Of a stretch of 45,236 bases of DNA, positions 23,545 to 33,852 are shown one piece after another. The DNA comes from Actinobacillus ureae ATCC 25976. Lineage in GTDB: Bacteria; Pseudomonadota; Gammaproteobacteria; Enterobacterales; Pasteurellaceae. The notes below the pieces were generated by a model. That model saw only the letters and a list, made by a program, of their open reading frames with translations, had not been told where the DNA came from and ran no database searches. The stretch is from NCBI RefSeq assembly GCF_000188255.1, contig NZ_GL831080.1:437657-482892 (forward strand). Direction: 5' to 3'. The first letter of the stretch is position 1. Each line of letters starts with the position of its first letter. The position numbers and the translations under genes were made by a program.

Positions 23545-23578
23545 TTAGGGTTTGGATATAAATAAAAAAACGGGAGTT

Positions 23579-23606
23579 ATTATACTCTCATCAGCCTAAA
23601 TTACAA
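23579..23606 (-). promoter_or_regulatory. infA: Sigma-70-type promoter for infA
   Basis: On the minus strand TTGTAA (-35, 23606-23601) and a perfect TATAAT (-10, 23584-23579) are spaced by 16 bases, about 50 bases before the infA start. Confidence 0.65.
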
Positions 23607-23620
23607 TCATTTCCAAGCGA

Positions 23621-24298
23621 TTACTTACGTCTAAATGTACGGCGGCGCGAATGAAAACGCTGGGTTTGGGTCTTAGTCGTGGTTGTCGGTAACTTAATCG
23701 GCGAATGCATCACCACACTTTTACGGCGGAAGAAATAATGGTAACTACTTGCGAGCAAGATGCCTGCCAAGACTAAAATAATCAGTTGACCATATAGCTG
23801 ATGGAAAATACGCTCCACTTTACTTTTGGTCGTTTGCCCATATTGCGCATCAAATGTCACACGCAAAAAGCCAACTAAATCTTGCTGAGAAAAAATCGGT
23901 TCTACAATTTGTTGAGTTGCTAGCTGCTGAGCATTCTCTTTCGTATTGTCTTGTTTGAGTAACGACTTAAGTTCTAAAGCATTATGGCTTTGGGCAATCA
24001 AAGTGCCTGACGGTGAATACAAACTGGCATCAATCACAAAATCTTCTTTCGAGAACGTATCCAACGCTTCGATCAAATCTTCATTTCTTACATTTTTCAC
24101 CAACATCAACGAAAACAAATTCGCTTGCTGACGCACCAATAAATGCGAAAGATTGGAAACTTGGTTTACACTCGCCAGTTGTGAACCTAATTTAAACTGG
24201 TTAACACCGCTTAAAATCACACTCACCACCATTATGCATAATGCGCTAATGCCAGCAAGTAAACCGATTTTCACGAGTTTTTCACGGGGTAAATACAT
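23621..24298 (-). CDS. ytjB: YtjB/Smp (AhpA)-family membrane protein
   Basis: 225 residues. An N-terminal membrane segment (LVKIGLLAGISALCIMVVSVIL, given here in part: residues about 8-29) and a second near residues 170-190 (LIILVLAGILLASSYHYFF) flank a periplasmic domain of about 140 residues. The C-terminal tail is strongly basic (RRRTFRRK). It is divergent from serB, the same arrangement as smp (ytjB)/serB in E. coli, which supports the assignment. The function is unresolved; the family is also called AhpA. Confidence 0.85.
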   Translation of the reverse strand: MYLPREKLVKIGLLAGISALCIMVVSVILSGVNQFKLGSQLASVNQVSNLSHLLVRQQANLFSLMLVKNVRNEDLIEALDTFSKEDFVIDASLYSPSGTLIAQSHNALELKSLLKQDNTKENAQQLATQQIVEPIFSQQDLVGFLRVTFDAQYGQTTKSKVERIFHQLYGQLIILVLAGILLASSYHYFFRRKSVVMHSPIKLPTTTTKTQTQRFHSRRRTFRRK

Positions 24299-24389
24299 AG
24301 ATTAATTGCTAATAAATAGTCGATAATAGATAATTCGAACACGTATTATCTATGTACAATTCCAAAATGTCTATTAAAAAGAGAACACT

Positions 24390-25259
24390 ATGCCAAACAC
24401 CATTTTTATCTTTGCCAAGCAACTAAACGAACAACACATTCAGCAATTTTCAGCGCAAACCGGTGCAGTATGTGTAAAGCAAGCAGTCTATTTAGGCTAT
24501 AGCCTTGCATTTTTTGAGACAAATGTGACCGCCTGTGATTTACGAGAAGCAGCAAGCCAAATAGCAGCCGATGTAGCGGATCTAGCAATTGTGCCGAATC
24601 TTGCAGAAGCTGGCTTATTGGTTATGGATATGGACTCTACTGCAATCAAAATCGAGTGTATTGATGAGATCGCTAAGCTTGCAGGTTCCGGTGAAATCGT
24701 CTCGGCAATCACCGCAAGTGCCATGCGCGGTGAACTGGATTTCGAGCAAAGTTTACGTAAACGGGTTGGTACGCTGGAAAATGCACCGGAAAGCATTTTA
24801 CAAACCGTACGAGAAAAACTACCGCTGATGGACGGTTTTGAACAAATGGTCAGTGAGCTAAAAGCATACGGTTGGAAACTTGCAATTGCCTCGGGCGGCT
24901 TTGACTATTTCGCTGATTATTTAAAAGAGAAATATCAATTAGATTATGCGGTTTCGAATCAGTTAGAAATTATTGACGGTGAATTAACCGGCGTGGTGTT
25001 AGGAAAAGTGGTAGATGTACAATATAAAGCAGAAACCTTAACCCGATTAGGTGAACAATTTAAAATTCCACAGCAGCAATGGGTAGCGATTGGTGACGGG
25101 GCAAATGATTTACTGATGATCAAAAGCGCTGCTCTCGGAGTTGCATTACATGCCAAACCAAAAGTTCAAGAACAGGCAAAATTTGTGATAAACTTTGGCG
25201 ACTTGAGCGCATTGTGCGTGCTGCTTAATGCGAAAAATCTCTATGTATCATCCAACTAG
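24390..25259 (+). CDS. serB: Phosphoserine phosphatase
   Basis: 289 residues. HAD motif I is VMDMDSTAIKIECIDEIA, with nucleophile Asp80 and acid/base Asp82. Motif II is IASGGFDYF, then a conserved Lys, and motif III is AIGDGANDLLMI. The N-terminal 75 residues form a small regulatory domain, as in other SerB proteins. It catalyses the last step of serine synthesis from 3-phosphoserine. yajQ follows 49 bases downstream. Confidence 0.97.
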   Translation: MPNTIFIFAKQLNEQHIQQFSAQTGAVCVKQAVYLGYSLAFFETNVTACDLREAASQIAADVADLAIVPNLAEAGLLVMDMDSTAIKIECIDEIAKLAGSGEIVSAITASAMRGELDFEQSLRKRVGTLENAPESILQTVREKLPLMDGFEQMVSELKAYGWKLAIASGGFDYFADYLKEKYQLDYAVSNQLEIIDGELTGVVLGKVVDVQYKAETLTRLGEQFKIPQQQWVAIGDGANDLLMIKSAALGVALHAKPKVQEQAKFVINFGDLSALCVLLNAKNLYVSSN

Positions 25260-25305
25260 GCTAATGCAAACTGTGTTAGCCGTAGTTTTCAATAATGAGG
25301 AATAA

Positions 25306-25799
<494 letters not shown>

Positions 25800-25800
<1 letters not shown>

Positions 25801-25808
25801 CAAGCGGT
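25800..25808 (+). repeat. Apl-type uptake signal core
   Basis: Exact ACAAGCGGT overlapping the yajQ stop codon, followed by an AT-rich near-palindrome (AAATTTTGCAA and TTGCAAATTT) before the next small gene. Confidence 0.75.
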
Positions 25809-25848
25809 TAAATTTTGCAATTTTTTTGCAAATTTGATGAGGTGAACT

Positions 25849-26046
25849 ATGTCTGGTAAATCGTCAGATACATCACAAAGCTGGTTCAAAAAAATGCTGG
25901 CAAAATATGATAAATTTTGTGAAGAACTCGGAGTAAACCAAGGTGCTTGCCGTGGCTGCGTGCCGGTAGTGAAATTCGATCCTGAAAAAGAACCGAAACC
26001 GGCAAAATCACAAGATAAAAACGCGACAGAACAGCAATCAAGCTAG
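25849..26046 (+). CDS. Small conserved Cys-containing protein (DUF5363-like)
   Basis: 65 residues, with TGAGGTGAACT just before the ATG. The sequence opens MSGKSSDTSQSWFKKML, has a compact CEELGVNQGACRGCVPVVKFD segment (here in parts: Cys near residues 23, 36 and 39) and a charged, lysine/glutamate-rich tail. There is no signal peptide. I associate this with the Pasteurellaceae DUF5363 family, but the name is from memory and uncertain. The CRGC pair could bind metal or form a disulfide. It lies 48 bases after yajQ and before a strong terminator, so it is in the serB-yajQ transcription unit. Confidence 0.75.
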   Translation: MSGKSSDTSQSWFKKMLAKYDKFCEELGVNQGACRGCVPVVKFDPEKEPKPAKSQDKNATEQQSS

Positions 26047-26057
26047 TCCTACTACTA

Positions 26058-26096
26058 AATCCTCCCTGACTAATTTTAGCGGGGAGGATTTTTTTA
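26058..26096 (+). terminator. Terminator of the serB-yajQ unit
   Basis: AATCCTCCC and GGGAGGATT pair perfectly across a 15-base loop and are followed by TTTTTT. Confidence 0.9.
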
Positions 26097-26153
26097 TTTC
26101 ATGGCTTTTTGATAATAGCGAAAGATTTCTTACTTTCACTCTGGAGAAAATGT

Positions 26154-28553
26154 ATGGCGATCACGGCACAATTTTCAGCATTATTTGACCGCAGTTTACA
26201 AGCTTACTGCGAAGAACGTTCTTTAAATCCAACTCAATTATCCGAACAACAATGGTATCAGCTGGTGGCACAAGTCGCACACCAAGCCGCTTTGCAATTT
26301 TTCCCTAAAAACACACCGCTTGCAGATACCCGTAAGGTTAACTACCTTTCAATGGAATTTTTAGTCGGGCGCTTACTCGGCAATAACTTACAGAATCTCG
26401 GCGTATACCAATATGTAGTAGATGAAGTGGCGAAATACGGCAAAACCTTAGTCGATATTTTAGAACAAGAAACCGATCCGGCGTTCGGTAACGGCGGATT
26501 AGGACGCTTAGCAGCGTGCTATTTAGACTCAATGGCAAGTATCGCACAACCGGCGGTCGGTTATGGCTTACATTATCAATACGGCTTATTCAAACAAAGT
26601 TTTGACTGGGCGGGCAGACAATATGAAGAAGGCGATGCGTGGGGACGTGATTTCTTCCCATTACAGTCACACCGTGCAGATTTCCGCCAAGCAGTTGGCT
26701 TTGCTGGCGAAGTTCGTCACATTACCGGCGATAAATACAGATGGCAACCGGCATGGACAATTTACGGTGAAGCATTTGATTTACCGGTAGTCGGTTATAA
26801 AGGCGTACAACAACCGTTACGCTTATGGCAAGGCTACAGTGAAACCGCTTTTGATTTAGCAAAATTCAATGACGGCGAGTATTTAGATTCGGAATCAATG
26901 GTAATTGATGCGTCAAAAATTACCAAAGTGCTTTACCCGAATGATAACCACCAAAACGGTAAAGAACTGCGCCTAATGCAACAATATTTCCATTGTGCTT
27001 GTTCAGTCGCAGATATTCTCAAAAACCATTTAGCAAAAGGCAGAACGCTTGATCAATTAGCTGAATTTGAAGTGATTCAATTAAATGATACTCACCCTGC
27101 GATTGCGATTCCTGAATTAATACGCTTATTACTCGACCAATACGGTTACAGTTGGGAAAAAGCTTGGTCAATCTGTTCAAAAGTATTCGCTTATACCAAC
27201 CATACCTTGTTACCAGAAGCACTAGAACAATGGGATCAAAACCTTGTTGCTAAACTATTACCTCGTCATTTGATCATCATTGAACGCATCAACCTTGAAC
27301 TTTACCAACAAGTCAAAGCCTGTTTTAGTGAAGATGAATTAGCCAACGTATGGGACGAAACAGCAATTATCGCTAATAACCGTGTACGTATGGCTAACCT
27401 TTGCGTAGTCGGTTCATTTGCGGTTAACGGTGTGGCACAAATTCACTCGGATTTAGTGATTAGCGATTTATTCCCTGCTTATGCGAAATTATTTAACGGC
27501 AGATTCCATAATGTGACGAACGGTATCACTCCACGCCGTTGGATCCGTCAAGCTAACCCGTTATTAAGTGCCTTACTCGATCAACATATTGAAGGCGACT
27601 GGACACAAAATTTAGAGCTGTTACGTCAAATCAAACCGCTTGCAGAAAATTCGGCATTTCAGACCGCTTACGCTGAGATTAAGCAACAAAATAAACAGGC
27701 GCTGGCACAAGTGATTGAAGAAACACTGGGTATCCAAGTGAATCAAAATGCGATCTTTGACGTACAAATTAAACGCTTCCACGAATATAAACGTCAGCAC
27801 CTCAATTTATTAAATATCATCGCCACTTATCAAGAGCTGAAAGCCAATCCGGATATGCCATTTGTGCCACGCGTCTTTATTTTTGCCGGCAAAGCAGCTC
27901 CGGGCTACTTTATGGCGAAGCAAATTATTCAAGCGATTAATAATGTGGCGCACGTCATCAATCACGATCCGGAAATGCAAGGTAAATTACAAGTAGCATT
28001 TTTACCTAATTACAGTGTAAGTCTGGCGGAAAAAATCATTCCGGCGGCGGATGTTTCCGAACAAATTTCCCTTGCAGGTAAAGAAGCATCCGGTACCGGT
28101 AATATGAAATTAGCCCTAAACGGAGCGATTACTTTAGGTACGCTTGACGGTGCGAATGTGGAAATTGCCGAATTTGCCGGCGAGGAAAACGTGGTGATTT
28201 TCGGTCATACGGTTGAATCAGTACGTGAATTACGAGAAAAAGGCTATGTTGCTCGTGAATATTACGAACAAGACGAAGTATTACGTAAAGCGATTGATGC
28301 GTTAGCGGACGGCTCATTTGCCGGTGGTAATCAAGAAATCTTCGAACCATTGGTTTATGATTTGCTAAACAAAGACTATTTCTGCGTATTAGCCGATTTT
28401 GCCAGCTACCGTGAAGCACAACAAGAAGTTGCAAAACGTTACCAAAATCAGACCGCTTGGTTAAAATCTACGATTCTGAATACCGCTCGTCTCGGCAGCT
28501 TTAGCTCAGATCGCTCAATTCGTGATTACCAAACCAGAATTTGGAAAAAATAA
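26154..28553 (+). CDS. malP: Maltodextrin phosphorylase
   Basis: The chosen ATG at 26154 has CTGGAGAAA upstream; a 15-codon extension to 26109 is unlikely. The product is 799 residues against 797 for E. coli MalP. Key stretches are RKVNYLSMEFLVGR, DPAFGNGGLGRLAACYLDS, QLNDTHPAIAI, VTNGITPRRW, FDVQIKRFHEYKRQ and the PLP site KEASGTGNMKLALNG with the Schiff-base lysine at about residue 652. It splits maltodextrin to glucose-1-phosphate. The GLFKQSF region and the maltose-locus context favour MalP over glycogen phosphorylase GlgP. It converges on malT, unlike E. coli where malPQ and malT diverge. Confidence 0.9.
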   Translation: MAITAQFSALFDRSLQAYCEERSLNPTQLSEQQWYQLVAQVAHQAALQFFPKNTPLADTRKVNYLSMEFLVGRLLGNNLQNLGVYQYVVDEVAKYGKTLVDILEQETDPAFGNGGLGRLAACYLDSMASIAQPAVGYGLHYQYGLFKQSFDWAGRQYEEGDAWGRDFFPLQSHRADFRQAVGFAGEVRHITGDKYRWQPAWTIYGEAFDLPVVGYKGVQQPLRLWQGYSETAFDLAKFNDGEYLDSESMVIDASKITKVLYPNDNHQNGKELRLMQQYFHCACSVADILKNHLAKGRTLDQLAEFEVIQLNDTHPAIAIPELIRLLLDQYGYSWEKAWSICSKVFAYTNHTLLPEALEQWDQNLVAKLLPRHLIIIERINLELYQQVKACFSEDELANVWDETAIIANNRVRMANLCVVGSFAVNGVAQIHSDLVISDLFPAYAKLFNGRFHNVTNGITPRRWIRQANPLLSALLDQHIEGDWTQNLELLRQIKPLAENSAFQTAYAEIKQQNKQALAQVIEETLGIQVNQNAIFDVQIKRFHEYKRQHLNLLNIIATYQELKANPDMPFVPRVFIFAGKAAPGYFMAKQIIQAINNVAHVINHDPEMQGKLQVAFLPNYSVSLAEKIIPAADVSEQISLAGKEASGTGNMKLALNGAITLGTLDGANVEIAEFAGEENVVIFGHTVESVRELREKGYVAREYYEQDEVLRKAIDALADGSFAGGNQEIFEPLVYDLLNKDYFCVLADFASYREAQQEVAKRYQNQTAWLKSTILNTARLGSFSSDRSIRDYQTRIWKK

Positions 28554-28565
28554 CGAAAGAAATAA

Positions 28566-28630
28566 CCCTCGCCCCTTGTGGGCGAGGGACAGATTTTTCT
28601 TCATTTAGAAGAAAAATCAGGGAGAGGGGT
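28566..28630. repeat. Composite palindromic element between malP and malT
   Basis: Two perfect stems lie in tandem: CCCTCGCCC with GGGCGAGGG (28566-28588) and GATTTTTCTTC with GAAGAAAAATC (28592-28618). GGGAGAGGGGT (28620-28630) follows, which can pair with the left end. It sits between the convergent malP and malT stops and could end transcription both ways. The shape resembles small repetitive palindromes (REP/MITE-like) found in many copies in genomes; copy number cannot be judged from one window. Confidence 0.75.
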
Positions 28631-28722
28631 AAGCGGTTAAAAATATACGAAATTTTGCAAATTTTCCCATCTTTCTCCCACAAAAAGAGAGTTATCATTA
28701 GCGAATGTATTTTTCGTGAAAA

Positions 28723-31440
28723 TTAACTATATCCCATCATTCTCAATAAACTGCGTGTATATTCAATCGCTTCACTACGATTTGCCACACCGATTTTTTG
28801 ATACAGATTACGAATATGCGTTTTAATCGTGGTTATCGCCACCACCAATTCTTGTGAAATCTGTTCATTACTGTAGCCTGAATAAATTAAACCGAGCACC
28901 TGCCATTCTCTCGCTGTAAGTGGGCTAATTTTAAGTAACTCCGGTACTTGTGGATTCTTCAACAAGTTAGCGACAAATTCCTCATCAAAATGCGCAAATT
29001 TATGGCGATTGTGCTGGTTAATACTCCGCAAAATAAATTGCGCTTTGTGGGTCGAAAGCTCATCCAACACATTGATTTGTAACAACTGACGGATTTGCTG
29101 CGCCATCAAATCACCTTCAATCACAAAAGCACTGATAAAATTGGTTTGTTGAGTTAGATTTAACGCTCGGATCAAATCTTTTTGAGCCAGATCCATTCTA
29201 CCTTGGCGATAAAATACTCGATTACGCAAAATCAGCGCTCGTTGCGTATCACTGATCAAATTAAAGGTCGCAGAAGTTTGTAACAGGCGATTCAAAATAT
29301 TCAACGCTTGTTCAAAATTATCCTGTAACAAATAACAACGAGCAATATTTCGCCATTGGCGTTGTAAAAAGTGATTATTGTCTTGTTCCGGAAAACTGAC
29401 TTGCGTCAACCAACTTTCCAAATGTGACTTATCATCACTGATTTGCCAATACAGCATTTGTACTTCGTCAAAAGTTGAACGCCAATCCCAATGCACCGCC
29501 TGAGCAATAATTAAATTACGACATTGTTCTATCAAACGTCCGGCATTATTTAAATCGCCTTTAGTCAGCGAAACCTTTGCCAACAATGCCAAACAATGCG
29601 CTTGTTCGCCCTCTTTTTCTAAGACTTCAATACCGGCATTCGTCATCGCTTCCGCTTGGTCTAAATGATGCCATTCCCACAAGATTTGTCCTTTTAAACG
29701 CAATAGAAATTCATGCATCGGAATTTGGTGTAAATGCTGCGCTTGCAAAGTGGTGTCTTTCAGCAAATCATAGGCAGACTGCCAAAAGCCCTGTGCCGAT
29801 AAAATTTCCGCTTGTTGCAGCTTCGACCATAACCATTGATGATAGGCCCTTTGCTCTAATGCCATTTTCTCCACTTTCTGCATTTGAGCCAAACCCTCTT
29901 TCAAATAACCACGGCAATGTTGTGCTTCTCCAATAATGGAATTTGCAACAATTTGTGCATAACCGAAATCGGACGACAGATGAACAAGTGCCTGTTTTGC
30001 TAAATTATAGGCCTGCTCATCATTGCCCTCATTAATTGCTACCTGTGCTTTTAGTGCATCAAAACGTGCTTGTAAATCGGCAACAAGCGGTTGATTTGGC
30101 TGAAATTTTTGCAAAATACCCGATACTTCTTGATGACGGTGCTGGCTCTGTGCAAGCCACGCTTTTAACAGCACTAAGTTTGAATCTTGCCAAAGTTGCT
30201 GCGCTGAAAGTAATGCCAAACAGTCTTCCAATAACTTAAGCTGACCTTGATGAAATAACGACCAACCATGTTCTTGTAAAATGGTATAAAGCGTTTGAGA
30301 ATCTTCCAACATCTGCGCATGATAAAGCGCCTCGGATCCATATCCTAATTTCAGCCACATCATCGCTGCAATTTTATGTAGCTCTTGCCATTCACACGGC
30401 AGTTCTAAACGACAACTTTGCGCAAGATAAGATGCTAAGATCGGATGAAATTTCCACCAAATTTCATCATCATCATGCAAGATCCGTTGAATAAAAAGCC
30501 CCATTTTTTCTAATTCATCGAGTTTTTTTACGCCATTTTCATCTTTAGTGAGAGCAAGTACTAATTTTTCATTCATCGAACGTAAAATCGCACAGCGTTG
30601 CATAAATAACTTAATTTCCGGCTCAACGTAATGGAATACTTCTTCATTCAGATAATCGGCAATATGTTGTTGATTGAGCTTAGCAAATAATTTTTCCGGC
30701 GAACGCAATAATTCAGGATTTTGTTTCACCGCAAAACTGACTAATTGTAATGCCGTTGCCCAGCCTTCAACCCGATCACAAAGCGAAAATACTTCATCGT
30801 CTGTGAGTGGCTCATTAAATTTTAATGCTAAAAATTGGCGGGTTTCGGTCGGCGTAAATGCCAGCTGATGCACATCAATTTCTAATAGTTGCTCATGAAT
30901 TCGTAAATTAGTAATACTTAACGGAGGGGTTAAACGTGATAAGACAATCAGGCTCATCGTCTGTGGTTGATGCTTTAACCAAAAACGAAGCGCATCGTGA
31001 ATTTCACTATTTTCAATATGGTGATAATCGTCTATCACTAAGTAAAAGTGGCTACGCACCTGAGAAAGCTGAATCAATAACTGAGAGAAATAATCTACCA
31101 AATTATTTTGGTAAACAATTCCGGAAAAAGAGAGGTCGGTCGCTTGCGAGAGTGCTGCGGTAAAATAAGCGGAGAATTGTTCAGTTTTATTGTCACTTTC
31201 GTCAAGTGAGTACCAACCGATACGTTGGTTTTTCGCTAATTGTTTTTCTTTCCATTGGCAAACCAGTGTTGTTTTACCATAACCTGCCGGTGCAATAACA
31301 AGCGTCATCGGGTAAAATTCAGCCCGATTTAATTCATTTAAGAGTAATGTTCGTTCAACGGTTTCTGTCGCTTTTGTGGTTCGATTGACTTTATTAGAAA
31401 TGAGTTTAGTTGGAATCAATCTTGAAAATGTCGCTTGCAT
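28723..31440 (-). CDS. malT: MalT, ATP- and maltotriose-dependent activator of mal genes
   Basis: 905 residues; E. coli MalT has 901. The P-loop is APAGYGKTT (residues 50-58), with the STAND-type WYSLDESDN and VIDDYHHIE following. The centre is a long helical TPR-like sensor region, and the C-terminus is a LuxR-type helix-turn-helix (PLTAREWQVLGLIYSGYSNE, then TIKTHIRNLYQKIGVANRSE, about residues 838-895). MalT binds maltotriose and ATP and activates promoters with GGGGAKGAGG boxes; two such boxes lie before malE. It is read in the same direction as malK-lamB-malM but is separated from malM by a strong terminator. Confidence 0.97.
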   Translation of the reverse strand: MQATFSRLIPTKLISNKVNRTTKATETVERTLLLNELNRAEFYPMTLVIAPAGYGKTTLVCQWKEKQLAKNQRIGWYSLDESDNKTEQFSAYFTAALSQATDLSFSGIVYQNNLVDYFSQLLIQLSQVRSHFYLVIDDYHHIENSEIHDALRFWLKHQPQTMSLIVLSRLTPPLSITNLRIHEQLLEIDVHQLAFTPTETRQFLALKFNEPLTDDEVFSLCDRVEGWATALQLVSFAVKQNPELLRSPEKLFAKLNQQHIADYLNEEVFHYVEPEIKLFMQRCAILRSMNEKLVLALTKDENGVKKLDELEKMGLFIQRILHDDDEIWWKFHPILASYLAQSCRLELPCEWQELHKIAAMMWLKLGYGSEALYHAQMLEDSQTLYTILQEHGWSLFHQGQLKLLEDCLALLSAQQLWQDSNLVLLKAWLAQSQHRHQEVSGILQKFQPNQPLVADLQARFDALKAQVAINEGNDEQAYNLAKQALVHLSSDFGYAQIVANSIIGEAQHCRGYLKEGLAQMQKVEKMALEQRAYHQWLWSKLQQAEILSAQGFWQSAYDLLKDTTLQAQHLHQIPMHEFLLRLKGQILWEWHHLDQAEAMTNAGIEVLEKEGEQAHCLALLAKVSLTKGDLNNAGRLIEQCRNLIIAQAVHWDWRSTFDEVQMLYWQISDDKSHLESWLTQVSFPEQDNNHFLQRQWRNIARCYLLQDNFEQALNILNRLLQTSATFNLISDTQRALILRNRVFYRQGRMDLAQKDLIRALNLTQQTNFISAFVIEGDLMAQQIRQLLQINVLDELSTHKAQFILRSINQHNRHKFAHFDEEFVANLLKNPQVPELLKISPLTAREWQVLGLIYSGYSNEQISQELVVAITTIKTHIRNLYQKIGVANRSEAIEYTRSLLRMMGYS

Positions 31441-31510
31441 TTTTCCTCCATTACATACGATATGGAGATTCTAACAATTTTCTCCTTATTTAGTTAGTGG
31501 AAATAAAAAG

Positions 31511-31530
31511 GCCACTGAAAATTCAGTGGC
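31511..31530 (-). terminator. malM: Terminator after malM
   Basis: GCCACTGAA and TTCAGTGGC pair perfectly with a 2-base loop, followed on the minus strand by CTTTTTATTT. It separates malM from malT. Confidence 0.9.
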
Positions 31531-31552
31531 AAAAGGAGAAAGAAAAAAACAT

Positions 31553-32440
31553 CTATTTTTTAGCAGAAACTTGTTTTAAGAAAATTTGACGCGGCGAAGA
31601 AAGCCCGAGTTGCTCCGCTTCGTTTACTAAATTCATCGCTTTACTAATATCATTATTTTTTAATGCCTGCATAACCGCTTCATTAAAGTATTGTTCTGTG
31701 GTTTTCTCTACTGCTTTCTGTTTTGCATTTCTTTGTGGATTTTTAACCGCCTGTACTTCCACTCCTACCGTTTGACTAACAGTCGGTTTCGCTTCAAATA
31801 ACACGCCGCCATTAGCTACATTACCTAGACCGACAAATTGAGTACTCTGAACACCATCTACATTAATTTGAATTTGCCCTGAATTAGTGTGTTTTACTTG
31901 TAAATCTGCAATTGCGGGTGGTTGATTACCTTTTGCTTTTTCATATAATTTTACTGGATGAGTAAATGTCGTTTGGCCAGCAAGATCCTTTTCAGTGGTG
32001 TAGATCAGTAAATAAATAAAATCTTGTCCGATTGCCGGCGTTAAACTTAATTCCGCTTGAATTTGCCCGCCTTCAAAACCACGCTCTTCCACGACTTTAA
32101 ATTGCGAAGCGGGGTATGTTAGCGATTCATTAAAATTCGCATCCAGAACTAAAACATTCGGTACAAAAATATGTTTATTATCTACCACTAAACTGCTGAT
32201 TTTAATCTTCACGGTGCCTTGATTTGCCGGAATTTTATAACCGACTACCGCACTATTTGTGCCTGCCAACGTTTGGCTAAATGTACGGATTTGTTTTTCT
32301 GAAAGTTTATTAACAACCTTTTGTGAGAAAGTCACATCTTGCCAACCAAAACGGCTTAGCTCTGTTTTTGATGGCGTAGTTGCCATAGCAACCGATGCAA
32401 ATAAAACACTTGATAAAAATGCTGCAATTTTGGTTTTCAT
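31553..32440 (-). CDS. malM: Maltose operon periplasmic protein MalM
   Basis: 295 residues. A Sec signal peptide (MKTKIAAFLSSVLFASVAMA) precedes a mature part opening TTPSKTELSRFGWQDVTFSQ. The centre (VVGYKIPANQGTVKIKISSL, IYLLIYTTEKDLA-like strands) is predicted beta-rich and the C-terminus helical, as in MalM. The molecular role of MalM is not known; it is periplasmic and co-expressed with lamB. It is the last gene of malK-lamB-malM, 71 bases after lamB with a hairpin in the gap. Confidence 0.93.
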   Translation of the reverse strand: MKTKIAAFLSSVLFASVAMATTPSKTELSRFGWQDVTFSQKVVNKLSEKQIRTFSQTLAGTNSAVVGYKIPANQGTVKIKISSLVVDNKHIFVPNVLVLDANFNESLTYPASQFKVVEERGFEGGQIQAELSLTPAIGQDFIYLLIYTTEKDLAGQTTFTHPVKLYEKAKGNQPPAIADLQVKHTNSGQIQINVDGVQSTQFVGLGNVANGGVLFEAKPTVSQTVGVEVQAVKNPQRNAKQKAVEKTTEQYFNEAVMQALKNNDISKAMNLVNEAEQLGLSSPRQIFLKQVSAKK

Positions 32441-32479
32441 AAATGCCTCTCTAAAAAATTATCTGTTACATCGTATAAA

Positions 32480-32500
32480 GGGGCGTAATACATACGCCCC
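32480..32500 (-). promoter_or_regulatory. lamB-malM intercistronic hairpin
   Basis: GGGGCGTA and TACGCCCC pair perfectly across a 5-base loop. There is no strong T-run, so it is more likely a mRNA-stabilising or attenuating hairpin than a full terminator. Confidence 0.75.
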
Positions 32501-32511
32501 AAATGGCTCAA

Positions 32512-33816
<1,305 letters not shown>

Positions 33817-33829
33817 TCATTATTAAAAT

Positions 33830-33846
33830 TTAAGGGAAACCCTTAA
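33830..33846 (-). promoter_or_regulatory. malK-lamB intercistronic hairpin
   Basis: TTAAGGG and CCCTTAA pair perfectly with a 3-base loop in the 69-bp gap, followed on the minus strand by ATTTTAAT. Confidence 0.7.
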
Positions 33847-33852
33847 GAACAT

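Noticed and set aside
26154..28553. Glycogen phosphorylase GlgP
   Set aside because: Length and the GLFKQSF region, together with the maltose-locus context, favour MalP, although a dual role is not excluded.
28566..28630. CRISPR array
   Set aside because: Only one copy of each stem and no regularly spaced direct repeats or cas genes anywhere in the window.
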